Made by a program: the position numbers and the translations under genes. Positions 15,154 through 23,558 of a stretch of 35,492 bases of DNA are shown piece by piece (position 1 is the stretch's first letter; every line of letters starts with the position of its first letter). The stretch lies in the NCBI GenBank assembly GCA_017469935.1, contig JAFUFL010000012.1, forward strand, positions 1-35,492, written 5' to 3'. This DNA comes from Lachnospiraceae bacterium (GTDB lineage: Bacteria > Bacillota > Clostridia > Lachnospirales > Lachnospiraceae). The notes beneath the pieces are model-generated. The model saw only the letters and a list, made by a program, of their open reading frames with translations. It was not told the origin of the DNA and did not search any database.

Positions 15154-16143
15154 TTATGCCATAGCTGCCGTGATGATAGCCATGGAATAAACCTCGATCG
15201 CGTTGCAGCCGCGGGAGAGGTCGTTGATCTGAGCGTTCAGACCCAGGAGGATCGGGCCGTAAGCTTCGAAGTTACCCATACGCTGAGCAATCTTGTAACC
15301 GATGTTGCCTGCGTTGATGTCAGGGAAGATGAAGGTATTGGCATAGCCTGCAACCTTGGAGCCGGGCTTCTTCTGCTGGCCTACGTTGGGTGCAACAGCT
15401 GCGTCGAACTGCATCTCGCCGTCGATCGGAAGATCAGGATACTTCGCCTGAGCCTTCTTTGTGGCATTCTGCATCTTGGTTACGGAATCATCCTTAGCGG
15501 ATCCTGCTGTGGAGAAGGAAAGGAAAGCGATCTTGGGATCGATACCGAATACCTTCGCGCACTCAGCGGTCTCGCCGCAGATCTCAACCAGATCATCCTC
15601 GGTAGGATTGATGTTGATCGCGCAGTCGCCCATGGCGATAACTTCTCTTTCACCGGTAGCCGCGCCGCGGACCAGAATGAAGCAGGAAGAAACGATGCTG
15701 TTGCCGGGTTTCGTCTTGATGATCTGCAGAGCAGGACGAACCGTGTCAGCTGTGGAATAGGTAGCGCCGCCCAGCAGGCAGTCCGCAATACCCATCTTTA
15801 CAAGCATGGTTCCGAAATAGTTGGGCTGAGAGAGGATCGGTCTGGCCTTCTCGGGGGTCATTCCCTTGCTCTTTCTCAGTTCGCAGAAAACATCAACCAT
15901 CTCATCAAAGCGATCATACTTGAGAGGATCGATAATCTGTGCTCCGCGGATGTTGTAGCCTTCATCTTCCGCTGCGTCCAGAATCTCATCTTCGTTGCCG
16001 ACCAGGATAGGGGTCAGGAAATTGCTTGCCAGAAGACGGGAAGCCGCCTCAAGGATTCTTGCATCTGTTCCCTCTGTGAAGACGATCGTCTTGGGATTTG
16101 CTTTCAGTTTTTTAATCATTCCGCCAAAGCCATAAGCACTCAT
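15154..16143 (-). CDS. pta: Phosphate acetyltransferase
   Basis: Interconverts acetyl-CoA and acetyl phosphate in the acetate-forming branch of fermentation. It has 329 residues, the short single-domain form without the N-terminal DRTGG region of enteric Pta. Typical blocks are KTIVFTEGTDARILEAASRL near the N-terminus, GIADCLLGGATYSTADTVRPALQII in the middle, and the FLSFSTAGSAKDDSVTKM and FPDINAGNIGYKIAQRM segments in the C-terminal half. The start has AGGAGG 7 bases upstream. No acetate kinase (ackA) gene is next to it; downstream after a terminator is an FNT channel. It appears monocistronic, with a probable extended -10 promoter upstream. Confidence 0.96.
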   Translation of the reverse strand: MSAYGFGGMIKKLKANPKTIVFTEGTDARILEAASRLLASNFLTPILVGNEDEILDAAEDEGYNIRGAQIIDPLKYDRFDEMVDVFCELRKSKGMTPEKARPILSQPNYFGTMLVKMGIADCLLGGATYSTADTVRPALQIIKTKPGNSIVSSCFILVRGAATGEREVIAMGDCAININPTEDDLVEICGETAECAKVFGIDPKIAFLSFSTAGSAKDDSVTKMQNATKKAQAKYPDLPIDGEMQFDAAVAPNVGQQKKPGSKVAGYANTFIFPDINAGNIGYKIAQRMGNFEAYGPILLGLNAQINDLSRGCNAIEVYSMAIITAAMA

Positions 16144-16186
16144 TTGTAATACCTCCTAAATTAATGTTGTAATCATCCTTGAACAC

Positions 16187-16217
16187 AATATATCACAAAA
16201 AACGACCAAGAGACCAA
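16187..16217 (-). promoter_or_regulatory. Promoter of pta
   Basis: Minus strand: extended -10 TGATATATT (TATATT at 16187-16192) with TTGGTC 19 bp upstream as a loose -35. It gives a leader of about 40 nt that contains the AGGAGG site. Confidence 0.5.
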
Positions 16218-16298
16218 CTTAATTGTTTATCTTTCAAGACAATCGGATAGTTATTTTTTTGACACAATTGTTTTTTGCCCCGGCTGTTTCCGTCCTGA

Positions 16299-18023
16299 TT
16301 ATTTTTTTGCCAGGCGAAGGCTCCTGTAGCGGTTCACACAGCTGTAGATCTCCTGAATCCTGGGCACGGCCATGGCCGGAATGTTATACCTGCTGTCCGA
16401 AAGGGACGTCAGTCCGCCCTTTTCGATCTTTTGGCGCAACAGTTCCAGCGCCTCCGAGACCGTGCGCTTCCCGTCAAAGCACTCGGCCTCCAGGACCTTC
16501 AGGCACTGGGCCAGCGCCTGCACCTGTTCCCTGTCCACGATCTGCTCGACGCCCCTCAGGTCGACGCTCTCCTTGTTCAGGCTGAAGCTGTCTTTGCCGG
16601 TCACTTTGGACTTGACGCGGCCTCCGTGTATTTCCGGTCGTCTTCCCGGCAGCGGCTTTCTGTCAAAAGACGGCCTGCCCGGATACGCGGCGGAGATCTT
16701 CTCCGCTCCCCGGCTGTCAAACTCCTGCGCCGCGGCCTTCGCCTTGCCCGTGATTTCAAAGGGCACATACTCGTCCATCTGGATCACCCTGTTCGCCACG
16801 TGGAAATAGGCGCCGGAGCTGCCCGCTACCAGCACAGTGGAAATCCCCTCCTTCTCGTACAGGGCGCGCACCCTGGCGATAAAGGGCGTGATCGGCTCCT
16901 TTTCGCCCGCCACGACGCTCGCCATCAGCTCATCGCGCAGCATAAAGTTCGTCGCACAGGTGTCCTCGTCGATCAAAAAGGTCCGGCAGCCGGCCTCAAT
17001 GGCCTCCACCGTTCCGGCCGCCTGGGAGGTGCTGCCACTGGCATTCTCGGAGTAGAAATGGCGGCAGTCCGCCCCGCTGGGCAGGTTGTTAATGAACATG
17101 GAGATATCCGTCCCGCAGATTCTCCTGCCGTCTTCCGCGCGCAGCTTTACCGCCGTCTCTTCCGTAATCACCAGCTCTCTTCCGTCGCCGCCCACATGGT
17201 TGTAGACGCCCCGCTCGAGCGCCTGCAGCAGCGTCGACTTCCCGTGATAGCCGCCGCCCACGATCAGCGTGATTCCCTTGGGAATGCCCATTCCCGTCAC
17301 GTCTCCCCGGTTCGGGAGCGGGATCGTCACCCGCATCTCCTCCGGCGACCGGAAAGGCACGGCGTTTCTCATGGGCTTTTGCGAGACGCCGCTCTCTCTG
17401 GGCAGGACCGCCCCATCGGCGACGAAAGCGACGAGCCCATTCTCGCTCAAAAACCTGCGCACGGCAGCCTGGTCGTCGGCCAGTTCTGCTGCTGCGGTGA
17501 GCCTTTTCTCATCTTCTTTGTGCCAAAATAGTGCCCTCTCCACGATCCTCGGCAAAAAATCGAAAAGAATCTTGATCAGTTCCCCCGCATTGACCGACCT
17601 TCCGTTTGCCGGAAAGCCGATCTCCAGGCGCAGCAGAATATCCCCGCTCGCCTGCTCCACCTCGCAGGACGTCCTCTTCAGGACCTCCTGCCCCGGCTTC
17701 GAGCACTCGATCAGCCCGCTCTTTCCGGAACCGGACGCCTTGAAGGAATATTTTGACGCCTCTGCCGCAAAAGCTCTCAGAAGCCCGTCCTCAAAGGCCG
17801 TTTTCCTCACTTCATTTTTGTACAGGGCGGGCGGAAATCCGCTCCTGTCTCCCCGCACCTTCACACTCACTTTGGAAGGCGCCGCGAAGGGGTCTCCCTG
17901 CACATGATCGATATTCAGCTCAAAGGCGCTGAATTTCCAGCCGCCCGCCAGGCCTTTGTAGGCCGGATAGCCCCTGTGATCGATCTTCTGAATTTCCTGC
18001 CTGAGTTCTGAGTCTTTTTTCAT
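16299..18023 (-). CDS. ABC-class P-loop ATPase of the COG3044 / ABC_ATPase (DUF) family
   Basis: Soluble ATPase of 574 residues belonging to the poorly characterised ABC-ATPase family that includes trypanosomal MRB1590. The N-terminal domain (about 1-245) is family-specific. The P-loop is GGGYHGKST at 256-264 (His before Gly-Lys is typical), followed by LQALERGVYNHVGGDGRE, a signature-like SGSTSQAAG region, and Walker B-like FLIDEDTCATNFM. The C-terminal part (about 430-574) has basic segments (RKPLPGRRPEIHGGRVKSK). There is no membrane segment and no transporter partner. The start has AGGAG. The family is thought to bind nucleic acid in the one studied eukaryotic case; the bacterial function is unknown. 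Confidence 0.88.
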   Translation of the reverse strand: MKKDSELRQEIQKIDHRGYPAYKGLAGGWKFSAFELNIDHVQGDPFAAPSKVSVKVRGDRSGFPPALYKNEVRKTAFEDGLLRAFAAEASKYSFKASGSGKSGLIECSKPGQEVLKRTSCEVEQASGDILLRLEIGFPANGRSVNAGELIKILFDFLPRIVERALFWHKEDEKRLTAAAELADDQAAVRRFLSENGLVAFVADGAVLPRESGVSQKPMRNAVPFRSPEEMRVTIPLPNRGDVTGMGIPKGITLIVGGGYHGKSTLLQALERGVYNHVGGDGRELVITEETAVKLRAEDGRRICGTDISMFINNLPSGADCRHFYSENASGSTSQAAGTVEAIEAGCRTFLIDEDTCATNFMLRDELMASVVAGEKEPITPFIARVRALYEKEGISTVLVAGSSGAYFHVANRVIQMDEYVPFEITGKAKAAAQEFDSRGAEKISAAYPGRPSFDRKPLPGRRPEIHGGRVKSKVTGKDSFSLNKESVDLRGVEQIVDREQVQALAQCLKVLEAECFDGKRTVSEALELLRQKIEKGGLTSLSDSRYNIPAMAVPRIQEIYSCVNRYRSLRLAKK

Positions 18024-18071
18024 GGTGTTCTCCTTTGAGTTTTTTCTAAACTAAACTTGCCCTGCTCAGCC

Positions 18072-18183
18072 ATACGATATGGAAAATAATTGTTTTTCGT
18101 CGGTCTCCCTTGGCCGGAACTAGCCTGGCACTTGCCCTCGACACACCGACGAGATAAGAATTATTTCCTGTTCGTCGGTCTCT
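18072..18183. repeat. Structured repeat with three arms able to form alternative stems
   Basis: CGTCGGT occurs at 18098-18104 and again at 18173-18179, and its complement ACCGACG at 18145-18151. AAATAATT (near 18083) matches AATTATTT (near 18159). The middle arm can therefore pair with either the upstream or the downstream arm. A short palindrome, CCATA-CGA-TATGG, sits at the left end near 18071. The element lies between the divergent ABC-ATPase and metF starts. Confidence 0.6.
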
Positions 18184-18234
18184 CCGGCTTTCGCGATGGG
18201 CAAAATCTCCTTACTGGCATCCTTAACACTTCTA

Positions 18235-18243
18235 TGATATACT
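18235..18243 (+). promoter_or_regulatory. Extended -10 promoter of metF
   Basis: Plus strand TGATATACT (extended -10, TATACT at 18238-18243), with no good -35. It is followed by a leader of about 70 nt that contains a 7-bp inverted repeat CAAAGTG/CACTTTG (18248-18254 with 18263-18269). No SAM riboswitch or T-box is recognisable. Confidence 0.5.
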
Positions 18244-18319
18244 GTGCCAAAGTGTTAAAGCGCACTTTGACATGTAAGTATTGTGCCGTCGAACAGCGGC
18301 GGCGGAATGGAGAATTATT

Positions 18320-19183
18320 ATGAAAATCAGCGAAATCCTTACATCTGAACCGATAACCATTTCCATGGAGGTATTTCCTCCCAAATCCGATGTTAAGCTT
18401 GATTCCGTGCGCGCCACTGTACGTGAGATCGCCCGCCTGAAGCCCGCCTTCGTCAGCTGTACTTATGGAGCAGGCGGCGGCACCAGCCGCTACACTGTCG
18501 AGATCTCACAGGATATTATGGAAGAAGGAGTGGCTTCTATGGCCCACCTTACCTGCATCAGCTCAACCAGAGACAGTGTGCACGAGCAGATTGCCAGAAT
18601 AAAAGAAGCAGGTATACAAAACATACTCGCTCTCAGGGGCGACATCCCGGCTGGGATGGATTTTCCCAGCCCCCGCTACTACGAACACGCCATACAGCTT
18701 GTCGAGGAAATCCGAAAAGATTATCCGGAAGCCTGCATCGGAGGTGCCTGCTACCCCGAAAAACATCCTGACGCCTTCAATAAAGATGAGGACATCCGGC
18801 ACATCAAAGAAAAAGTGGACGCAGGCTGCGACTTCCTGACAACGCAAATGTTTTTCAACAACTCAATCTATTACAATTACCTCTATCGCCTCAGAGAGGC
18901 GGGCGTCACCGTTCCGATCCTTGCCGGTATCATGCCCGTCACCAGCCGCCGTCAGATGGAGCGCTCGATCCAGCTTTCCGGCTGTGTGATCCCGCCCGAG
19001 CTCACCGCTCTGGCGGACCGCTTCGGGGACTCTCCCGAGGCTATGCAGCAGGCAGGAATCCTGTACGCCTCTCACCAGATCATTGATCTGATTGCCAACG
19101 GATGCGGACACATCCATGTCTATACAATGAATAAACCTGAAGTCGCCGCAGGAATTCTTAACAATCTGAAAGGAATTCTGTGA
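18320..19183 (+). CDS. metF: Methylenetetrahydrofolate reductase
   Basis: FAD enzyme that reduces 5,10-methylene-THF to 5-methyl-THF for methionine synthesis or the methyl branch of one-carbon metabolism. It has 287 residues, normal for bacterial MetF. It starts MKISEILTSEPITISMEVFPPKSD with the conserved SxEVFPPK segment, then SCTYGAGG (about 48-55), ILALRGD (about 105-111), GGACYPEKHPDA, DFLTTQMFFNN and PILAGIMPVTS, all in family order. The ATG at 18320 has GGAG 7 bases upstream and matches the family start better than an in-frame TTG 39 bases earlier. It is the only plus-strand protein gene in the central window and is not linked to other methionine or folate genes here. It ends in a clear terminator. 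Confidence 0.97.
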   Translation: MKISEILTSEPITISMEVFPPKSDVKLDSVRATVREIARLKPAFVSCTYGAGGGTSRYTVEISQDIMEEGVASMAHLTCISSTRDSVHEQIARIKEAGIQNILALRGDIPAGMDFPSPRYYEHAIQLVEEIRKDYPEACIGGACYPEKHPDAFNKDEDIRHIKEKVDAGCDFLTTQMFFNNSIYYNYLYRLREAGVTVPILAGIMPVTSRRQMERSIQLSGCVIPPELTALADRFGDSPEAMQQAGILYASHQIIDLIANGCGHIHVYTMNKPEVAAGILNNLKGIL

Positions 19184-19230
19184 TACCGGATCATCTGCGT
19201 TTCCAGGTGATGATAACATGATTTTACAGC

Positions 19231-19258
19231 AAAAGCCGGACTTTGGAGTCCGGTTTTT
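19231..19258 (+). terminator. Rho-independent terminator of metF
   Basis: CCGGACT/AGTCCGG stem (19236-19242 with 19247-19253), TTGG loop, A run before and five T after on the plus strand, about 50 bp past the metF stop. Confidence 0.92.
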
Positions 19259-19345
19259 GTGTGTAAGGCTCACAAGGTGTGCCGTATAAGACAGTACACT
19301 TGCTTAATTTCTGGGCTCTGCAATGCCATTTCGCCGGAAGGCAAA

Positions 19346-19406
19346 TGTGTCAAGGGGACGTATCAGGTGACACATTTTGTGTCACCTGATACGTCCCCTT
19401 GACACA
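19346..19406. repeat. 29-bp perfect inverted repeat with 3-nt loop (REP-like palindrome)
   Basis: Arms 19346-19374 and 19378-19406 are perfectly complementary over 29 bp, with only TTT between. The ends read TGTGTCAAGGGGACG and its complement. A second, partial copy of the outer end (CCCCTTGACACA) follows directly at 19409-19420. There is no T tract on either strand. It sits between the converging ends of metF and the ABC permease gene. The GTGTCAAGGGGAC type of end resembles REP-like palindromes linked to Y1 (RAYT-type) transposases; that link is inference. Confidence 0.85.
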
Positions 19407-19432
19407 CCCCCCTTGACACACCCGATGCAATA

Positions 19433-20692
19433 CTACTCTCTCCTAAGCGCATCAATAGGATTAAGATTCGCCGCCTGCACGGACGGCAGAAATCCGAAGA
19501 TCACACCGATCGCCATCGAAAACAGCACGCTCAGAATAATCGCCGGTATGCTGATCGCGACCGGCGTGCCGGCGGCCTTGGAAATAACTTCCGCAAGGAT
19601 GATGCCCGATATGACACCGATAATGCCGCCAAGGCTTGTGAGCACCACTGCCTCGGTAAGAAATTGTGCCAGAATCCGGCTGTTCCTTGCTCCAAGGGCC
19701 TTTTTGAGTCCGATCTCGTTCGTTCTCTCCGTCACGGAGACCAGCATGATGTTCATGACGCCGATTCCGCCGACCAGAAGAGCAATGCTGGCGATCCAAA
19801 TCAGCAGGCTGTTGGTACTGTTGGCCAGTTCCTGCTTATTGCGAGCTTTCTCCAGAAGGTCCTCCGCCTTATAGGTGACCGCATCTTCTCCCGAGCCGCT
19901 GCCGCCGACGGATTTTTTCATGATCTGCTCGACCTTCCGGCCCACTTCACTCATCCTTTCCGTGGACACCGCTCTCACAACGCAGTCCTGCGGCTCATCA
20001 TAATTGTACAGGATCGGCCAGTCCGCGTCGGGAATCAGGACCAGTCCGAACTCCTCCCTGGTGTACGTTTCGTAGTCCTGCAGCGTCTCGATCACCGGCT
20101 GGAAATTGTCCGCCTTTTTGATCAGGCCCACCACAATAAAGGGCTCTCCCATAAGTTCCACCGTCCGACCGACCGCGTCTTTCCCGGGAAACAGAAGCTG
20201 TGCTGCCTTTTCATCCAGCAGTGCCACTTTGCGGAATCTCTTATAATCCGATTCCACGAAGGGCCTCCCCTGATAGACAATGTATCCAACCGTCGACAGG
20301 TAGTGGGAATCCACCCCGAAAAGGCTTCCTCCCGAAAGAGAATTGACGCCTGCCGTAATTTCCGACGCGTACTTCCTCTTAAGGTAGAAGGATGCGTCTG
20401 CCACGCCGCTCAGTTCCCTGATCTCTTTGATCTGAGAATCCGTGACGGGAATCACATTGCCCGGCATTCCCGCGTCCATCCAATATTCCGATTCTCCCTG
20501 CCGCAAAGAGATCGTCACGTTATTATTTCCTGCGCCGATCAGATTCTGCATGATCTGCTCGTTTGTCCCCTTAATGGTGGAGACGATGGCAATGATCGAT
20601 GCGATTCCGATGATCACGCCCAGCATGGTCAGAAAGGAACGCAGCTTATGCGACCAGATTCCTTTCAGCGCAAGCCTGATATTTTCGCTCAT
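19433..20692 (-). CDS. MacB/YknZ-type ABC transporter permease
   Basis: Membrane subunit of 419 residues with MacB topology. TM1 follows MSENIRLALKGIWSHKLRSFL and covers LTMLGVIIGIASIIAIVS (about 23-40). A large extracellular domain (about 45-275) is followed by three C-terminal helices of the FtsX domain with the VSVTERTNEIGLKKALGAR motif (about 315-333). It lacks a nucleotide-binding domain, which is encoded separately two genes upstream. The ATG at 20690-20692 with GAGGAG is preferred; an upstream in-frame ATG has no site. It is the last gene of a four-gene operon. MacB-like systems use mechanotransmission rather than direct transport, moving peptides or lipids with a periplasmic or wall-side adaptor. 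Confidence 0.93.
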   Translation of the reverse strand: MSENIRLALKGIWSHKLRSFLTMLGVIIGIASIIAIVSTIKGTNEQIMQNLIGAGNNNVTISLRQGESEYWMDAGMPGNVIPVTDSQIKEIRELSGVADASFYLKRKYASEITAGVNSLSGGSLFGVDSHYLSTVGYIVYQGRPFVESDYKRFRKVALLDEKAAQLLFPGKDAVGRTVELMGEPFIVVGLIKKADNFQPVIETLQDYETYTREEFGLVLIPDADWPILYNYDEPQDCVVRAVSTERMSEVGRKVEQIMKKSVGGSGSGEDAVTYKAEDLLEKARNKQELANSTNSLLIWIASIALLVGGIGVMNIMLVSVTERTNEIGLKKALGARNSRILAQFLTEAVVLTSLGGIIGVISGIILAEVISKAAGTPVAISIPAIILSVLFSMAIGVIFGFLPSVQAANLNPIDALRRE

Positions 20693-20726
20693 ATCCGTAC
20701 TCCTCATGTCTGTTCACGGATTTCAA

Positions 20727-20743
20727 GGCTCGCATGGCGAGCC
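20727..20743. repeat. Palindrome copy 2 (GGCTCGC-ATG-GCGAGCC)
   Basis: Perfect 7-bp stem and 3-nt loop, 35 bp upstream of the permease start. It shares TTTCA(A) before the stem with the copy at 9029. Further small hairpins (CTGCC/GGCAG, GTGTGC/GCACAC) follow up to 20838, so the whole 146-bp gap is structured. Confidence 0.75.
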
Positions 20744-20838
20744 GTCGCACCGCATGCGGACTGCCACCAAGGCAGCTTCCACCTTTTCGCACGCGTGTGC
20801 ATCACTTAAGGCACACCGCGCCGCGCGCGGCTGCCTTC

Positions 20839-23421
20839 TCACTCATAAAGCTCTCTGAGCGTCGCCTCTCTGGTCTTCGCCCCCTCTTTCACGTTTTTGC
20901 CGTAAGGGAATGCGACCCAGTCGCTCTCGCTCAGCCCGTCGATCACTTCATAGCCGTTGTCGCTCAGCGTCCCGGTTATGATGTACTGCTTGGTGAGCTT
21001 TCCGTTTTCATCCCGCTTATAGACATATTTTTTGTTGCCATCTTCCCTGACAAAAGCTTTCATCACTGTCAAAGTATTGCTCGTCCCGGTGTTTTCGGAA
21101 GTCGTGTAAGAGACCTCGACCCACTCTCCGTTCATCATCTGGGCACTCTTGTCACCCACAACGGCGGTAAAAGGATAATACGTTTCCGTGCCGCTGCCGT
21201 CAAACATCCCCGTAGTGTCCGGATAAGGGGAAATGCTCTTGATTTCCGCCGGATACTGCCCGCCGGTCTGCCAGGAAGTCACCATGACTATGTCCCCTTC
21301 TTTGATGGTCCCCAGCTTACTCTCCTTGATTCCGCTCCTTACGTAGAGTCCCTCTGTTCCGGAGACAACGATAAATGCGCTTCCGTCCGTCGGCGGCGCC
21401 TCCGGATCTCCCGCCGTCTTGACGATGCCGTCCATGCCGGCGGTCACAACGCCCTTATCCAGCGCATTCTGGGCCTTCTCGATCTTGATCTCGGATTCCT
21501 TGAGGTCCACCTCCAGGTCACGTAACTTTTCCCGGGCTTCCCGTCTGGCTTTGGCCAGCTCGTCGCTCGTATAGCTGATATCTCCCGACAGGATCTGGCT
21601 TCCGGATCCCGAGCCCGTGCCCGTGCCGGGTGCCGGAGCTGTTGCGGGAACCGACTCTCCGCCGGTCGCGTTCTCATTCTGCGCAGGCTCCTCCTGGGGC
21701 TCCTCCTGGGGCTGCTCCTCAGGCTCCGGTGCCGGCTCTTTCGGCTCCTCGGACTCCTGTGCCGGCTCTTTCGGCTCCTCGGACTCCTGTGCCGGCTCTT
21801 GTACCGGCTCTTTAGGCTTCTCGGACTCCTCTTCCGGCTTCGAAGGCTCCGCCGAAATCTCTTCTTCCTTAGTCGGATCAGTGGTTTCCGGTTTCACAGT
21901 CGGAACATTTTCATCATCTTCACTTTTCTTTTCGTCATCCTTCTGTTTCGCCAGCAGCTCCTCTATTTCTTCGCCTCTCAATTCAACGAGTGCCTTAAGC
22001 TGATCGTCAGTCAGATTCATAAAGAACGTTTCCATTTTTTCCGGATCCAGACTAGCAATTTGAGTGTCCGTCATCTCCGTAAACAGTTTGGTAAGAAACT
22101 CATTATCCAATTCTTTAATCTGAGTTTCGCTCAACCCGTTAAAAAACGTCGCTATAACACTTGAATCAATTTTCTCGATCTGCTCAGCCGAAAGCTTCTG
22201 CAGAAAAGCGGAAAGCACCACCGAATCAATCGCCTTGATCTGCTCCTCACTGGCATTCTCCAAAAGCATCGTCAGCATGTCGGCAAGAGCTTCCGAATCA
22301 ATTTCTTCAATCTGCTCAGTCGTAAGATTTTCGGAAAGGCTCTTAAACATGACGGAAAGTGTCTTCCCGTCCAGAAGGGCCGCTGCAGCCGCAAACTCTT
22401 CTGCAAAGTTCTCCTCATAAAGCGCATTCCCGCACAGCTCGTTAAGCATCCCCGCTAGCAGCGCTCCGCGCTCTGCGAGCTGGTCCGGCGTCTGATCCGA
22501 TCCCGAAGTGATCAGGAGCTTATCCATGAGGGTGGCGAGCCATGCGCCGCGTTCCTCCTCCGGGACATCCGTCAGAATCTTTCGGAGCAGCTGCGCCAGT
22601 TCTTCCGGCTTATTCATGGCGGCGTAACTTGTTTTTCCTGTCGCCATGTCCACTTCAATGTCATACAGCTGATCCAGAAGCATGATATCCGTGATCCACG
22701 CTTTCTGCAGCGCCTTTGCGCTGTCTCTGGTCTGCAGCGCTATGTAGAGATGTTTTGCCTTTTTCTTTTCGGCTGTTTTCTGCCATTTTTTGATAAAGTC
22801 TTTGGTGATCACGACCGATCCGCCCTTGCACAGAAAAACATAGGGCGTATCTTCCGTTCCCAGGAAAATGTCCTCGGGATCGTCGCTGACAGGCTTTGCA
22901 TCCGCCTTCAGAATGTGCTCGTGCACCTGGGCCTTGCTGAGTATATCCTCCGCCTCGATCTCGCTGAAATCCCAGGCCAGGTCAATATCTCCCCCGTCGG
23001 AAGTCGGTGAAGCATTGTCAAGGGTCTTGATATTTTCCTTGGCAACTACGATCGCCAGCTCTATTTTTTCGCGGTTGAGCTTCTCTTTCTCAAGTTTGAG
23101 CTCGGTGGCCCTGGTGTCGTAACGCAGGAGCGCATCGCCCTTATGGACGGCCTGCCCCTCCTGCACCAGCACTTCCTCGACCTTTTCCGTATCGGAAAGA
23201 TAGACGTTCTGCTCGGCCTCCGTCGTGATCATGCCGGTCACACTGTTTTGCCAGTCCAGATAATTTCCGTAATTGAGGTCGGCAACCGGCACGACCGCCA
23301 CTGTCGATGAAGTGGTCGATCGGACCGCTGCCACGATCCCTGCAATGATCGCGGCCACAAGGAGCAGCGAAACCGCTCCTATTGCCGCTTTCTTTTTATT
23401 TCCGCTCAGGTTGTTAAACAT
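20839..23421 (-). CDS. HlyD/MacA-like membrane-fusion protein with large helical-repeat and P/E-rich insertion
   Basis: Protein of 860 residues, about twice the usual adaptor length. TM helix at about 12-33. First lipoyl half at about 65-103 (VEEVLVQEGQAVHKGDALLRYD), then one hairpin helix (about 105-135). Normal adaptors return within 50-150 residues; here about 140-610 is inserted: a charged unrecognised domain (about 180-350), then 20-residue units at about 366-475 with the pattern L-S/T-x-x-Q-I-x-x-I/L-D followed by a short hydrophobic helix (five clear copies, a sixth decayed), then a Pro/Glu/Lys-rich linker (about 500-600) and a Gly/Ser stretch. The second hairpin helix (about 615-655), lipoyl half (GVVTAGMDGIVK) and beta domain follow. 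The GGAGGAG site fits the start. It sits between the ATPase and permease genes. Confidence 0.85.
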   Translation of the reverse strand: MFNNLSGNKKKAAIGAVSLLLVAAIIAGIVAAVRSTTSSTVAVVPVADLNYGNYLDWQNSVTGMITTEAEQNVYLSDTEKVEEVLVQEGQAVHKGDALLRYDTRATELKLEKEKLNREKIELAIVVAKENIKTLDNASPTSDGGDIDLAWDFSEIEAEDILSKAQVHEHILKADAKPVSDDPEDIFLGTEDTPYVFLCKGGSVVITKDFIKKWQKTAEKKKAKHLYIALQTRDSAKALQKAWITDIMLLDQLYDIEVDMATGKTSYAAMNKPEELAQLLRKILTDVPEEERGAWLATLMDKLLITSGSDQTPDQLAERGALLAGMLNELCGNALYEENFAEEFAAAAALLDGKTLSVMFKSLSENLTTEQIEEIDSEALADMLTMLLENASEEQIKAIDSVVLSAFLQKLSAEQIEKIDSSVIATFFNGLSETQIKELDNEFLTKLFTEMTDTQIASLDPEKMETFFMNLTDDQLKALVELRGEEIEELLAKQKDDEKKSEDDENVPTVKPETTDPTKEEEISAEPSKPEEESEKPKEPVQEPAQESEEPKEPAQESEEPKEPAPEPEEQPQEEPQEEPAQNENATGGESVPATAPAPGTGTGSGSGSQILSGDISYTSDELAKARREAREKLRDLEVDLKESEIKIEKAQNALDKGVVTAGMDGIVKTAGDPEAPPTDGSAFIVVSGTEGLYVRSGIKESKLGTIKEGDIVMVTSWQTGGQYPAEIKSISPYPDTTGMFDGSGTETYYPFTAVVGDKSAQMMNGEWVEVSYTTSENTGTSNTLTVMKAFVREDGNKKYVYKRDENGKLTKQYIITGTLSDNGYEVIDGLSESDWVAFPYGKNVKEGAKTREATLRELYE

Positions 23422-23482
23422 TTTAAGCTCTCCTCCGGGTCAGGTTCGGACTGCTTGCCGCTCTCCGGTCCTGTCTGTTTCT

Positions 23483-23558
23483 GTCTCATCCTTCTTCCGG
23501 GCGTCCCGGTTCCCCGTCTTAGTCTCATCCTTCTTCCAGGTGTCCCAGTTCCCCGTCT
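23483..23558. repeat. Tandem 37-bp duplication at the 3' end of the ABC ATPase gene
   Basis: Two copies (23483-23519 and 23522-23558) with 3 mismatches and a 39-bp period. The right copy encodes the last residues and stop of the ATPase (HLEEG). The left copy is non-coding, downstream of the stop. Confidence 0.85.

Noticed and set aside
18024-18319. SAM riboswitch or T-box upstream of metF
   Set aside because: None of the conserved core bases of SAM-I or T-box elements were found; only generic inverted repeats are present.
20693-20838. Small gene in the 146-bp gap between adaptor and permease
   Set aside because: Only overlapping hairpins and no start with a ribosome binding site; treated as a structured intergenic region.
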